The notes: generated by a model from the letters alone, not told the origin. 64,000 nucleotides of DNA from JAGXLC01 sp964585385 (GCA_964585385.1 CAZPDP010000002.1:62001-126000); one strand, 5' to 3'. Positions 7,715 through 17,164 are shown, numbered from the stretch's first letter. Program-made: numbers and translations.

Positions 7715-8203
7715 ATGTTGTTTTGGCCCTTCAAACTTATACGAATAGAGACCTCTTTGAAAGAGAGTGAAATCTTGCGTATTATCAATGAGAATACAGA
7801 CCAGGACCAAAAAAGTATTTATTGGGGTAAACGCTTTTACAAACGATTCTGGGGAAAAGTGACCGATAAAGCCTTTAGAATACGACCTGTAGTGCCTTAC
7901 TGGAATATGTCGCCAGTGGAAATGCAAGGGAATGTTTCCGACATCTCCGAAGATAAAAACGGACTTGAGGTTAAGCTGAAATGTCCTTACCTGAGGGTTG
8001 TTATACCCCTTGCAATCCTGGCCGTTGGGTTATTCTTTATAAGTTTTGGGTTGAAAGGACAAATGGATGTATTCCTTTCAAGCACTTTAATAATTTTGAT
8101 AGCTGCTTATCTATTTGTAAATATACCTTTTCAGATACAATCTGTATGGAGTTTGAAAATATTGGCTGAAAGGCTCAACGGGAAACTGCACTATTTAAGA
8201 TAA
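7715..8203 (+). CDS. Unknown two-helix membrane protein
   Basis: A 162-residue protein of no family I recognise. The N-terminal half is polar and aromatic-rich (LFWPFKLIRIETSLKESE, then GKRFYKRFWGK). Two adjacent hydrophobic helices follow at about residues 95-113 (VVIPLAILAVGLFFISFGL) and 118-138, and the tail ends in a short amphipathic stretch. The ATG at 7715 is used; in-frame codons further upstream overlap the predicted promoter. It is transcribed away from ferritin across a shared regulatory region. No function can be assigned. Confidence 0.6.
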   Translation: MLFWPFKLIRIETSLKESEILRIINENTDQDQKSIYWGKRFYKRFWGKVTDKAFRIRPVVPYWNMSPVEMQGNVSDISEDKNGLEVKLKCPYLRVVIPLAILAVGLFFISFGLKGQMDVFLSSTLIILIAAYLFVNIPFQIQSVWSLKILAERLNGKLHYLR

Positions 8204-8247
8204 AGGTTTTTCCCTAATATAAACAGGCTAGACGGGCAGTGCTGAAA

Positions 8248-8646
8248 CTAGAGGTATTGGTCAAGGGTTTGAGACTTCAGGTAGTCCCTGAATTCTCTGG
8301 ACATTTGACTTGTTACATTATTGAGAATACACTTATCAAACGGGCAAACAGGTTTGCTCATAGGACACGTACTTATTTCAATGGATCCTTCAATAGTTTC
8401 GTAGATTTCAAGGAAACTGATATCTTTTGGTTTGAGACGCAACTCGAATCCGCCGTTTGGCCCGCGATGTGATTCCAGATAGCCCGCCTTTACCAATCGC
8501 TGCATGACTTTGGCCACATGATGTCTCGAAGTGCTTGTTCTTTCAGCTATTTTAGAAACATTCATGCCCTTTTTTTCCCTGGCTACTAAAATAATTCCGT
8601 GAAGAGCAATTGATGCTGCTTCTGAGAGAGAAACTATTTTTGACAT
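8248..8646 (-). CDS. Rrf2 family transcriptional regulator
   Basis: A 132-residue Rrf2-family regulator. The N-terminal winged helix contains VSKIAERTSTSRHHVAKVMQRL followed by the wing GPNGGFELR. Three cysteines, C94, C101 and C106, lie where Rrf2 proteins such as IscR and NsrR bind an Fe-S cluster, with spacing Cx6Cx4C. Relatives sense iron-sulfur status, nitric oxide or redox change. Its promoter overlaps a dyad (8669-8684), so it probably controls itself. Targets are not evident; the similar dyad at 34527 lies upstream of another Rrf2-containing operon. Confidence 0.88.
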   Translation of the reverse strand: MSKIVSLSEAASIALHGIILVAREKKGMNVSKIAERTSTSRHHVAKVMQRLVKAGYLESHRGPNGGFELRLKPKDISFLEIYETIEGSIEISTCPMSKPVCPFDKCILNNVTSQMSREFRDYLKSQTLDQYL

Positions 8647-8668
8647 GATTGTGGTATTTTGGTAATTT

Positions 8669-8691
8669 AAGTATTTAAATGCTCAAAAATA
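8669..8691 (-). promoter_or_regulatory. Rrf2 gene promoter and candidate operator
   Basis: On the minus strand the -7 box TATTTTTG (8691-8684) runs straight into GAGCATTTAAATACTT (8684-8669), an imperfect 7-2-7 dyad over the expected transcription start. This is a typical autorepressor placement. Confidence 0.5.
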
Positions 8692-8767
8692 CACAAATTT
8701 TTTTATCCTGAATAAGATGTAAATGGAAAAAAATATGAGCAATAGGAGTAGTTTCGAAAAAATCTTG

Positions 8768-8841
8768 TGGAGACTACGGGGCTCGAACCCGTGACCTCCA
8801 CGCTGCCAGCGTGGCGCTCTAGCCAACTGAGCTAAGTCCCC
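8768..8841 (-). tRNA. tRNA-Ala (GGC)
   Basis: A 74-base cloverleaf on the minus strand. The acceptor GGGGACT pairs with AGTCTCC, with one G-U pair. The D arm AGCTCAGTTGGCTAGAGC, the anticodon stem CCACG/CGTGG around loop CTGGCAG (anticodon GGC, alanine) and the T arm with GGTTCGAGCC are all present. The 3' CCA is not encoded. A TAnnTTTG box lies 11 bases upstream. Confidence 0.97.
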
Positions 8842-8851
8842 AAAATTTTAG

Positions 8852-8859
8852 CAAAAATA
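8852..8859 (-). promoter_or_regulatory. tRNA-Ala promoter -7 box
   Basis: TATTTTTG on the minus strand ends 11 bases before the mature tRNA 5' end, the right distance for a start just upstream of the tRNA. Confidence 0.5.
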
Positions 8860-8954
8860 ATATTTTTTCTTCCAATCAGAAAAAATGAAGGGTATTTTAT
8901 CGCGTTTTGATGCTGAATATTTCTTAAACATTTTCACCCTTTTTTATAAGTATA

Positions 8955-8962
8955 TATATTTG
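8955..8962 (+). promoter_or_regulatory. panC promoter -7 box
   Basis: TATATTTG matches TAnnTTTG and lies 32 bases before the panC ATG. No clear -33 TTG is present at 19-21 bases. Confidence 0.45.
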
Positions 8963-8994
8963 CGAATTATTTTATGGTTAAGTAATTTTATTTT

Positions 8995-9840
8995 ATGGAA
9001 GTTTACCAAAGCAAAGAAAGCATTCAACAAGCATTGTTTAGGCATAAATCAGATGGCAAAACTGTTGGATTTGTGCCTACCATGGGAGCCCTGCACGAGG
9101 GCCATTTTTCTTTGATTCGTTGTTCCACACAACAGAATGATATTACAGTGGTGAGTGTGTTTGTAAATCCTACCCAGTTTAATCAACGCTCCGATTATGA
9201 GAAATATCCGAGAGATTTAAGCTATGATTTGAAAATTCTTGAAGATGCAAATTGTGACATAGCATTTACACCGTCCGAAAAGGAAATGTATCCCGAGAAA
9301 GATACTCGCGTGTTTGATTTCGGGAAAATCGATAAGGTAATGGAAGGAAAACACCGTCCCGGTCATTTTAATGGAGTTGCACAAGTTGTCAGTAAGCTTT
9401 TTGAAATTGTTTCACCAGATAGAGCCTATTTTGGTGAGAAAGATTTTCAGCAGCTGGTTATTATAAGAAAGCTTGTGGAAAAACTGAATATGGATATAGA
9501 GATCGTTCCCTGTTCGATAATACGTGAGGAAAGTGGACTGGCAATGAGTTCGAGAAATGAACGTTTATCAGATGAAGAAAGAAAAAATGCAGCAATAATA
9601 TCTGAAACATTATTTCAGGCCAGGAAAATGGCAGGTTCAAGTGGAGTGGAAGAAGTGAAGAAATGGGTTACAGATGAATTAAACAAAAATTCATACATCA
9701 ATGTTGAATATTTTGAGATCGTGAATGAAAAGAATTTTGAACCCATTTCGGCATGGAACGAAACCTTTTATAAAAGGGCGTGTATAGCTGCCTGGGCAGG
9801 AAATGTGAGGTTGATAGATAATGTGAAATTTTATTTTTAA
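8995..9840 (+). CDS. panC: Pantothenate synthetase
   Basis: PanC joins pantoate and beta-alanine using ATP, the last step of pantothenate (vitamin B5) synthesis. The 281-residue protein shows the nucleotidyltransferase signature HEGH (34-37) after FVPTMGAL, the pantoate-binding stretch FVNPTQF, GHFNGVAQVV and GEKDFQQL, and the second ATP motif MSSRNERLS. It stands 27 bases before panD, whose product supplies beta-alanine, so the two reactions are coupled in one operon. Confidence 0.96.
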   Translation: MEVYQSKESIQQALFRHKSDGKTVGFVPTMGALHEGHFSLIRCSTQQNDITVVSVFVNPTQFNQRSDYEKYPRDLSYDLKILEDANCDIAFTPSEKEMYPEKDTRVFDFGKIDKVMEGKHRPGHFNGVAQVVSKLFEIVSPDRAYFGEKDFQQLVIIRKLVEKLNMDIEIVPCSIIREESGLAMSSRNERLSDEERKNAAIISETLFQARKMAGSSGVEEVKKWVTDELNKNSYINVEYFEIVNEKNFEPISAWNETFYKRACIAAWAGNVRLIDNVKFYF

Positions 9841-9867
9841 TTTTGTACCGGTTTAATCAGATAAGTT

Positions 9868-10218
9868 ATGAATATTGAATTAGTTAAGTCAAAAATTCAC
9901 AAGGTAACAGTGACTGAAGCAAACCTTCAGTACGTGGGAAGCATAACAATTGATGAAGATTTGATGGAGGCCTCAAATATAATTGAAAATGAAAAGGTAC
10001 AGGTGGTCAATATTAACAATGGCGAAAGGCTGGAAACTTATGTGATTAAAGGCGAACGCGGGTCCGGTGAAATTTGTATGAACGGGCCGGCCGCCAGAAA
10101 AGTAGCCGTGGGTGATGTTGTGATTATAATTTCCTATGCTTCAATGGACTTCGAGGAAGCCAAAAATTTCAGCCCAAAGATCATATTCCCTGATACATCA
10201 ACCAATAAATTGGTATAA
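9868..10218 (+). CDS. panD: Aspartate 1-decarboxylase
   Basis: PanD makes beta-alanine from aspartate for pantothenate synthesis. It is a pyruvoyl enzyme made as a proenzyme that cleaves itself between Gly24 and Ser25, and this protein has G24-S25 in QYVGSITID at exactly that position. The 116-residue length is slightly shorter than the 126-residue E. coli enzyme. It follows panC and ends five bases before the next gene, whose TTG start suggests coupled translation. Confidence 0.95.
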   Translation: MNIELVKSKIHKVTVTEANLQYVGSITIDEDLMEASNIIENEKVQVVNINNGERLETYVIKGERGSGEICMNGPAARKVAVGDVVIIISYASMDFEEAKNFSPKIIFPDTSTNKLV

Positions 10219-10223
10219 GACGA

Positions 10224-11264
10224 TTGAAAAGAATTTTATTCAAATTGACCAGAGCGTTGATCTTCCTGTCGATCGGGGTGATACTGTTGTTTTTTGCTTT
10301 TAAAGATGTGAGTTTGAAGGAACTAAGGGAAAGCCTTCAAAGGGCTGATTTTATCTGGGTTGGGATAACTGTTTTTGCCGGCTTTTTAGGTTTTATGAGT
10401 CGGGCCTACCGCTGGAAACTTTTGATTAAGCCTCTAAATCATAACCCGCCATTCTGGAATGTATTTTATGCCATGATGATCGGTTATACAGCCAATTTTG
10501 CCATACCCAGAATTGGAGAAATCACACGGTGTATTACCCTTAGAAGATCAGACAGAATTCCGGTGGATTCATTACTGGGAACAGTACTTATCGAGAGAGC
10601 CTGGGATCTGATTGTCCTGCTTTCTGTTTTCCTGGTTATTTTCTTCTCCAGGATTAATTTTTTTGGAAAGTTTTTTACAGAAAATATATACCGCCCCATT
10701 GTGAATCGTTTCAGCAATATTTTTGACTTATCGCTTCTGAACTGGGTTCTTTTCCTGGTAATAATTGTTGGGCTGTATTTTTTATTGAAATATCTAAACC
10801 GCCGGTTATCCGGTAATTTGATATGGCGTAAATTCAGAAAACTTATAAGAGGTGTTATAAGAGGAGTGAAAACTATTGCAAGAATGAGAAACCGTTGGGC
10901 TTTCTTACTTCATACACTTTTCATTTGGTTCATGTATTTTATTATGAGCTACCTTCTAGTGTTTGCGTTTCCATCTACCTCACATCTTACACCCCTGGCC
11001 GGATTGATTTTGCTTATCATCGGAGGCATTGGAATGTCTGCTCCTGTGCAGGGAGGAATTGGTGTATTTCATGTGATTGTTGCTCTTGGACTTACCGAAC
11101 TTTATAACATACCCAAAGTAGATGCTGTTGCCTATGCCACTGTATCACATGAGTCACAGGCTCTACTGGCTATTATGCTAGGAGCTGTATCATTTGTTAT
11201 GCTTTTTATAAATAAAAGAAAAGCTTTCAAACTTAAAAAGGAAAAGTCTTATGAATTTCATTGA
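10224..11264 (+). CDS. Lysylphosphatidylglycerol synthase TM-region (UPF0104) family membrane protein
   Basis: A 346-residue integral membrane protein with about eight helices, resembling the flippase-like transmembrane region of MprF and the YbhN/UPF0104 family. Family marks are SRAYRWKLLIKPL, the GEITRC segment, and the Gly-rich GGIGMSAPVQGGIGVFH loop. The catalytic aminoacyl-transferase domain of MprF is absent, so lipid movement rather than lysyl transfer is more likely. It starts at a TTG five bases after panD and overlaps the next gene by 14 bases. The substrate is unknown. Confidence 0.8.
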   Translation: MKRILFKLTRALIFLSIGVILLFFAFKDVSLKELRESLQRADFIWVGITVFAGFLGFMSRAYRWKLLIKPLNHNPPFWNVFYAMMIGYTANFAIPRIGEITRCITLRRSDRIPVDSLLGTVLIERAWDLIVLLSVFLVIFFSRINFFGKFFTENIYRPIVNRFSNIFDLSLLNWVLFLVIIVGLYFLLKYLNRRLSGNLIWRKFRKLIRGVIRGVKTIARMRNRWAFLLHTLFIWFMYFIMSYLLVFAFPSTSHLTPLAGLILLIIGGIGMSAPVQGGIGVFHVIVALGLTELYNIPKVDAVAYATVSHESQALLAIMLGAVSFVMLFINKRKAFKLKKEKSYEFH

Positions 11265-11742
11265 ATTGTTAAAGTCAAAGATTGTTGATAAGGAACAATT
11301 GAAATCTTTGTTGATATACTGGAGATTTAAAAATCAGAAGGTTGTCTTTACAAACGGTTGCTTTGATATATTGCACAAGGGACATGTTGAATACCTGGCT
11401 AAGGCTGCCAGTCTGGGAGATGTGTTAATTGTTGGTTTGAACACGGATAAATCTGTAAAACAGATTAAGGGAGAGGACCGTCCGGTTCAGGATGAAGAGG
11501 CCCGGGCAATGGTGCTGGCATCTTTAAGATTGGTTACGAATGTCGTGCTCTTCGATGATGAAACTCCCTACGAATTGATTAAATATATTAAACCCGATGT
11601 ACTTGTCAAAGGGGCAGATTATAAAGAGGATGATATTGTGGGAGCAGATATTGTAAAAGCGAAAGGTGGAGAAATATTTTCTGTAGAATTAACAGAAGGA
11701 TACTCTACTTCTGATTTGATAAAAAAAATTAAGAATTCTTAA
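11251..11742 (+). CDS. rfaE2: ADP-heptose type nucleotidyltransferase
   Basis: A 163-residue cytidylyltransferase-fold enzyme matching the C-terminal half of HldE, which adenylates heptose 1-phosphate for lipopolysaccharide core. It shows NGCFDILHKGH (HxGH at 42-45), GLNTDKSVKQIKG, VKGADYKEDD and the terminal YSTSDLIKKI, equivalent to the usual STS-I motif. The kinase half of HldE is not fused and not nearby. Its start lies inside the end of the upstream membrane protein gene, so both are translationally linked. Confidence 0.88.
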   Translation: MNFIELLKSKIVDKEQLKSLLIYWRFKNQKVVFTNGCFDILHKGHVEYLAKAASLGDVLIVGLNTDKSVKQIKGEDRPVQDEEARAMVLASLRLVTNVVLFDDETPYELIKYIKPDVLVKGADYKEDDIVGADIVKAKGGEIFSVELTEGYSTSDLIKKIKNS

Positions 11743-11750
11743 TCAGCAAC

Positions 11751-13103
11751 ATGGCAAAAAAGGACAAAATTGTATACGTATGCACTAACTGTGGGGCAGA
11801 ATCACCCAAATGGATAGGGAATTGTCCATATTGCCAGGAGTGGAATACCTATAAAGAACAAAGAATATCCAAAGGAACTTCTTCAAGAAGTCATTCGGAG
11901 GAATCAAATGAGATATTAAAGCTAAAGGATGTATCTCTTGAAAAGGAAAGCCGTCTGCTCACAAATTATTCTGAGGTAGACCGGGTTCTGGGAGGTGGAA
12001 TCGTTCACGGATCAATGGTTTTGGTTGGTGGTGAGCCCGGTATAGGCAAATCGACTCTTGCTCTTCAGATAGCGATGAAATCTACCCGGATTAATACGCT
12101 GTATGTGTCAGGAGAAGAGAGTCTTAAGCAGATTAAGTTGCGGGCAGGCAGGTTGGGAGAAGAACACGACAATATTTATTTGTTGAATGAAACCAATCTT
12201 GAGCTCCTATTTGATCATTGTAAAAATTTCACACCCGATTTGTTGATTATAGACTCAATCCAAACACTATATTCTAATAACCTGGATTCTTCGCCCGGAA
12301 GCATATCTCAGGTCAGGGATTGTGCTACCCAGCTTCTGAAATATGCAAAAAAAAGCGGTGTGCCCGTGTTGGTTATTGGACATATCAATAAGGAAGGAAA
12401 TATTGCAGGACCTAAAGTGCTGGAACATATTGTGGATGTTGTTCTTCAGTTTGAGGGTGATCACAATTTTGTTTACCGCGTTTTACGTTCATTAAAAAAC
12501 CGTTTTGGATCTACTTCCGAAATAGGAATTTTCGAAATGCACAACGACGGACTGAACGAAGTACTGAATCCATCTGAGTTGCTGATTAATCAAAAACAGA
12601 ATGGATTGAGCGGGATATCTATTGCTGCTACATTAGACGGTGTTCGTCCTTTCATGGTTGAAATTCAGTCATTGGTTAGTCCTTCTGCATATGGGAATCC
12701 CCAACGTTCAGCTACAGGTTTTGATATCCGAAGACTTTCCATGCTCCTTGCCGTACTCGAGAAACGGTCCCGCTTAAATATATACAACAAAGACGTATTC
12801 CTTAATATTGCAGGAGGAATAAAGGTGGTTGATCCCGCAGTGGATTTAGCCATTGTTACTTCCCTGCTTTCTTCCATACTCGATAAGCCTGTACCCGAAA
12901 ATGTGTGCTTTTCCGGAGAAATTGGTCTGTCTGGTGAGATTAGAGCCGTTAACCAAATTGAAAACCGTATTTCCGAGGCAGAAAAAATTGGTTTCAGGAA
13001 AATATTGGTTTCTTCATTCAATAAGATAGATTCAAACAATTTCAAAATCGAAATTGTGAAGCTTTCAAGTGTGGCCGATCTCTTTAAACATTTATTTAAA
13101 TAG
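11751..13103 (+). CDS. radA: DNA repair protein RadA
   Basis: RadA (Sms) is a RecA-like ATPase that helps process branched recombination intermediates. It shows an N-terminal zinc finger with C11, C14, C25 and C28, Walker A GEPGIGKST, Walker B LLIIDSIQTL, the RadA-specific KNRFG motif and a C-terminal Lon-protease-like domain lacking the protease catalytic pair. Its length, 450 residues, is normal. It lies 8 bases after rfaE2 and 3 bases before the ABC ATPase. Confidence 0.96.
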   Translation: MAKKDKIVYVCTNCGAESPKWIGNCPYCQEWNTYKEQRISKGTSSRSHSEESNEILKLKDVSLEKESRLLTNYSEVDRVLGGGIVHGSMVLVGGEPGIGKSTLALQIAMKSTRINTLYVSGEESLKQIKLRAGRLGEEHDNIYLLNETNLELLFDHCKNFTPDLLIIDSIQTLYSNNLDSSPGSISQVRDCATQLLKYAKKSGVPVLVIGHINKEGNIAGPKVLEHIVDVVLQFEGDHNFVYRVLRSLKNRFGSTSEIGIFEMHNDGLNEVLNPSELLINQKQNGLSGISIAATLDGVRPFMVEIQSLVSPSAYGNPQRSATGFDIRRLSMLLAVLEKRSRLNIYNKDVFLNIAGGIKVVDPAVDLAIVTSLLSSILDKPVPENVCFSGEIGLSGEIRAVNQIENRISEAEKIGFRKILVSSFNKIDSNNFKIEIVKLSSVADLFKHLFK

Positions 13104-13106
13104 TTT

Positions 13107-14804
13107 ATGTCCGGCAAGTTAATATCCATTGAGAACTTAACTGTTTCTTTTTATTACAACCAGGAAACTTTCAATGCAATTGATAATGTTTCGTTTGATA
13201 TATACAAAGGCCAGTCCCTTGGTATAGTCGGGGAGTCCGGATCCGGAAAATCTCTTACTGCTCTTTCCATTTTAAATTTACTCCCTGTTTCAGCCTCTGT
13301 GAATTCCGGTGAGATATTTTTTTTCGGTGAAGACAGCACCCCCCTGAATCTTTTAAAAGCCCCTGAAAATACCCTGAAAACACTAAGAGGCAATGCTGTC
13401 TCTATGATTTTTCAGGAACCCATGACCTCTTTAAATCCTGTATATACTTGTGGGAACCAGGTTGCCGAAAGTATCCTTGCCCATAAAAAAGTAAAGAAAC
13501 CGGATGTGAAGAATCAGGTGCTGGATTTATTTGCGGATGTCAAATTGCCTGCTCCTGAAAGGATTTATAGAAGTTACCCTCATGAACTCTCAGGAGGACA
13601 GAGACAGCGAGTGATGATAGCAATGGCTTTGTCATGCCGGCCGAAGCTTTTAATTGCGGATGAACCTACCACGGCCCTGGATGTTACTGTGCAGAAATCT
13701 ATTTTAAGTTTGCTGAATGAGTTGAAGGAACAATATGGAATGAGCCTGATGTTTATATCCCACGATTTAAGTGTAGTATCCGAAGTGGCTGATAATATCG
13801 CGGTAATGCATCAGGGGCGGATTGTAGAAAGAAATTCCCGGGAAGAAATACTCCAAAATCCTCAGGAGCCTTATACAAAAGGTCTTATTGCCTGTCGCCC
13901 ATCCCTGACAAAAAAACCAGACAGGCTTTTGACATTGAAAGATTTTACCGAAAAAGGAACTCTTTCAGAATCAAGCTTCCAAAAAACAGATAAAAAAATT
14001 GTTGACCAATCAGGTAAAAATTTGATAGAGATAAAGAATCTTTCGAAGCGATTTGCTCTGAAAAGAAATTTTTTTGGAAAGATAAAGGTTTCAAATCAGG
14101 CTTTAAGCGATATAAACCTCCGGGTAACGGAGGGTGAAACCCTTGGTTTGGTTGGTGAATCGGGTAGTGGAAAATCCACCCTGGGCAGAATCATACTGAA
14201 TTTGCTGGATTTTGATAATGGAGAAATCCATTACAAGGGCAAAAATATTCAGGGGTTTAAAAAAGATGAAATCTATAGTTTCCGGCAGAATGCCCAGATT
14301 ATTTTTCAGGATCCGTATTCTTCTCTGAACCCGAGAATATCAATAGGAGAGATGATTTCTGAGCCATTAAAATTTTATAAGTATTATCCGAACAAAAGAG
14401 ATAGAGAAACAAGGGTTAATGAGTTGCTGGAACAAGTAAGGCTTGGCAGTGCCTTTTATAATCGGTATCCTCATGAATTGTCAGGAGGCCAGCGTCAAAG
14501 GGCCGCTATTGCCAGGGTACTGGCTTTAAATCCCGAGTTTATAGTTTGTGACGAAGCTGTGAGTGCTCTTGATGTATCCGTTCAGGCTGAAATTTTAAAT
14601 CTTCTGCAGGATTTGAAAGCGGAATACAATTTAACTTATATCTTTATTTCCCATGATTTTTCTGTCATTCGTTTTATGGCAGACCGTGTGGCTGTTATGA
14701 ATCAAGGAAGGATTGTCGAATTAGATGAAGCTGACAATCTGCTCAAAAGCCCGCAGAATGATTATACCAAAGAATTGTTAAACTCAATTCCCTCGGGAAT
14801 TTAA
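13107..14804 (+). CDS. Tandem peptide-type ABC transporter ATPase
   Basis: A 565-residue protein with two complete ABC ATPase domains, equivalent to DppD and DppF (or the YejF arrangement) fused. Each half has Walker A GESGSGKS (about 42-49 and near 350), signature LSGGQRQR, Walker B (LLIADEP and FIVCDEA) and a switch His in ISHD. The oligopeptide-family C-terminal extension (EPYTKGLIACRPS) follows the first domain. Membrane permeases and a binding protein are not in the window, so they are encoded elsewhere. It overlaps the convergent PBP1A gene by 4 bases. Confidence 0.92.
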   Translation: MSGKLISIENLTVSFYYNQETFNAIDNVSFDIYKGQSLGIVGESGSGKSLTALSILNLLPVSASVNSGEIFFFGEDSTPLNLLKAPENTLKTLRGNAVSMIFQEPMTSLNPVYTCGNQVAESILAHKKVKKPDVKNQVLDLFADVKLPAPERIYRSYPHELSGGQRQRVMIAMALSCRPKLLIADEPTTALDVTVQKSILSLLNELKEQYGMSLMFISHDLSVVSEVADNIAVMHQGRIVERNSREEILQNPQEPYTKGLIACRPSLTKKPDRLLTLKDFTEKGTLSESSFQKTDKKIVDQSGKNLIEIKNLSKRFALKRNFFGKIKVSNQALSDINLRVTEGETLGLVGESGSGKSTLGRIILNLLDFDNGEIHYKGKNIQGFKKDEIYSFRQNAQIIFQDPYSSLNPRISIGEMISEPLKFYKYYPNKRDRETRVNELLEQVRLGSAFYNRYPHELSGGQRQRAAIARVLALNPEFIVCDEAVSALDVSVQAEILNLLQDLKAEYNLTYIFISHDFSVIRFMADRVAVMNQGRIVELDEADNLLKSPQNDYTKELLNSIPSGI

Positions 14805-17164
14805 AAGAAGTCATCGTCTTTTTCCCTGTCTCTCAGATTTCTGTTCTTTTTCCTGTATTCATCACAATCCAGGATGTAATTGAAATTTAAAGGTTTTTCA
14901 AATTTGTCTTTCGGAGAAACCAGGTTTTGCAAGCTTTCATCTTCATACACTTTTTTCATATAAAGAGCCCAGATTGGCAGTGCCATATTAGCACCCTGTC
15001 CCAGGGTTATACCTTCAAAGTGGATGCTTCTGTTTTCTCCTCCAACCCAGGCACCGGAGACGAGGTTTGGAGTAACTCCCATGAACCAACCATCCGATTG
15101 ATTCTGGGTTGTTCCTGTTTTTCCTGCAATTTCGCTCTCGAAATTGTATTTGTATCGCAGACGAATGCCCGTCCCTTCATTAACTACATTTTCCAGCAGG
15201 TTTATCATTAGGTAGGCTGTTTGTTCGCTTATGGCTTCCCGCTTTTTAGGTGTAAAAGTGGAAATTACGTTTCCGTTCTTGTCCTCAATTCTTGTAATAA
15301 ACCTGGGTTTAATATAGACTCCTTTATTGGCATAAGTACTGTAAGCTCCCACCATTTCGTATAAAGAGATTTCTGAAGTACCCAGGAAGATGGAAGGTAC
15401 AGGCTGAATTTCTCTTTCAATGCCCATCTTTCTCATCACATCTATAACAGATTGAGGATTAAACTGCTTGATAAGCCAGGCTGAAATCCAGTTGACTGAG
15501 TTTGTTAGTCCCCATTTCAGACTCACCATTTCACCATCTTTCTCGGAAGGCCCTGAATTTTTAGGTGTCCAGGTTGAATCGCTAATGTAAAATGTGCTTG
15601 GGACATTTGGGACCATCCTGCATGGTGATAAATTTTCCTGCATGGCAAGTGTGTAGAGAAAAGGCTTTATAGTCGAGCCTACTTGCCGGGTACTTTGAGT
15701 TACATGATCATATTTAAAATACCGGAAATCTGGACCACCAACATAAGCTTTGATATGCCCGTTATGAGGGTTCATAGACATAAAGCCTGCTCTTAAGAAT
15801 TTTTTGTAATGCAAGATGGAATCCAATGGAGACATTACTGTGTCTTTCATTCCGTCCCATGAAAACACTTTCATTTCTACAGGCTTATTAAAAACAGATT
15901 TTATGGAATCTTCGTTCAGGCCATTTCTTTTTAATATATAATAACGATGAGTCCCTTTCATGGAGTGGTCAATGATATTTTCCACCTGCTTTTCTTTTAG
16001 TTCTTCTGAGAACGGGGGATTTTCCCTTTCCTCCAGTTCATTGTTGAAAGCAAGCTGAAGATCTTCGCCAAGATGTTTCCTTACTGCTGATTCTGCATAT
16101 TTTTGCAGTTTTGAATTGATAGTGGTATATATTTTCAGTCCATCTCTATACAGGTCGTACGACTCCCCATTTGGCTTTTTATTTTTGTTACACCAGCCGT
16201 ATAATGGATTGTTGGCCCATTCTGTTGAGTCTTCCTTGAAAGATTTGGAGGTAATATAATTATTCCTGTTGGGTTTGTCTTTCGTTAGAAGGGTTCTGAG
16301 GTATTCACGGAAATAAGTTGCCGGTCCCACATTATGATCCTGTACATTATACTCGATGCCCAAAGGCTTTGCCCTTAAAGTATCATATTGCTGATTATTA
16401 ATGAAGTTGTACCTGTTCATCTGGTTCAGCACAATGTTTCTTCTTTCCAGGCATCTTTCCGGGTTTAGAATAGGACTGTACCGGGTAGGAGCTTTTAAGA
16501 CGCCAACCAGTGTAGCGGCTTCATGTATCTCAAGTGAATCCGGATATGTATTAAAGAAAGTTTTGGCCGCCGATTTAATACCATACGATTGTCCTCCGAA
16601 TGGGACAGTATTGAGATACATGACGATAATTTCTTTCTTGGTATAATTTTTTTCAAGTTTTACTGCAGTAACCCATTCTTTAAATTTATTGATAGCCAGA
16701 TTCCCCAGGTAAGCAATTCGTGACTTGTATCGGGTCGTATCTCTGGGGAAAAGATTTTTGGCAAGTTGCTGAGTTATGGTACTACCACCTCCGGAACTTT
16801 GACCAAGAAGTATGGTTTTAAAGATCACCCTGGCCAGACCACGGGGGTCGATTCCGGAGTGCTTCTGAAATCTGATGTCTTCGGTTGCAAGCAATGCGTT
16901 TACAATGTTGGGAGAGAGCTCTTTAAACTCAACATAGGAGCGGTTTTGATAATAATACTTGCCCAAAAGTTTATTGTCGTGGGAAAAAACCTGTGAAGCC
17001 AGGTTGTTTTCGGGATTCTCCAGATCTTCGAATGTGGGCATAGGTCCGAAAACTTCGGCTGAAATGAGTGTGAAGATAAGTATTAATAAAAGGAATGGAA
17101 AAGCAATAATTGTCCAGAATGTGCGTATGTAAGATTTCTTGGTAAATTTTAGCTTGGCATTCAT
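14801..17164 (-). CDS. mrcA: Penicillin-binding protein 1A
   Basis: A bifunctional class A penicillin-binding protein that polymerises and cross-links peptidoglycan. After one N-terminal membrane anchor (about 13-37), the glycosyltransferase domain shows ATEDIRFQKHSGID with catalytic E95, then GGSTITQQLAKN. The transpeptidase domain has the SxxK serine at about S497 (GSTIKPF), SVN, and KTGTT. The 787-residue length suits the family. It ends 4 bases inside the convergent ABC ATPase gene and starts about 110 bases from divergent topA. Confidence 0.96.
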   Translation of the reverse strand: MNAKLKFTKKSYIRTFWTIIAFPFLLLILIFTLISAEVFGPMPTFEDLENPENNLASQVFSHDNKLLGKYYYQNRSYVEFKELSPNIVNALLATEDIRFQKHSGIDPRGLARVIFKTILLGQSSGGGSTITQQLAKNLFPRDTTRYKSRIAYLGNLAINKFKEWVTAVKLEKNYTKKEIIVMYLNTVPFGGQSYGIKSAAKTFFNTYPDSLEIHEAATLVGVLKAPTRYSPILNPERCLERRNIVLNQMNRYNFINNQQYDTLRAKPLGIEYNVQDHNVGPATYFREYLRTLLTKDKPNRNNYITSKSFKEDSTEWANNPLYGWCNKNKKPNGESYDLYRDGLKIYTTINSKLQKYAESAVRKHLGEDLQLAFNNELEERENPPFSEELKEKQVENIIDHSMKGTHRYYILKRNGLNEDSIKSVFNKPVEMKVFSWDGMKDTVMSPLDSILHYKKFLRAGFMSMNPHNGHIKAYVGGPDFRYFKYDHVTQSTRQVGSTIKPFLYTLAMQENLSPCRMVPNVPSTFYISDSTWTPKNSGPSEKDGEMVSLKWGLTNSVNWISAWLIKQFNPQSVIDVMRKMGIEREIQPVPSIFLGTSEISLYEMVGAYSTYANKGVYIKPRFITRIEDKNGNVISTFTPKKREAISEQTAYLMINLLENVVNEGTGIRLRYKYNFESEIAGKTGTTQNQSDGWFMGVTPNLVSGAWVGGENRSIHFEGITLGQGANMALPIWALYMKKVYEDESLQNLVSPKDKFEKPLNFNYILDCDEYRKKNRNLRDREKDDDFF

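Noticed and set aside
8239..8472. 77-residue plus-strand ORF opposite the Rrf2 gene
   Set aside because: It is antisense to a well-supported regulator and has no motif of its own.
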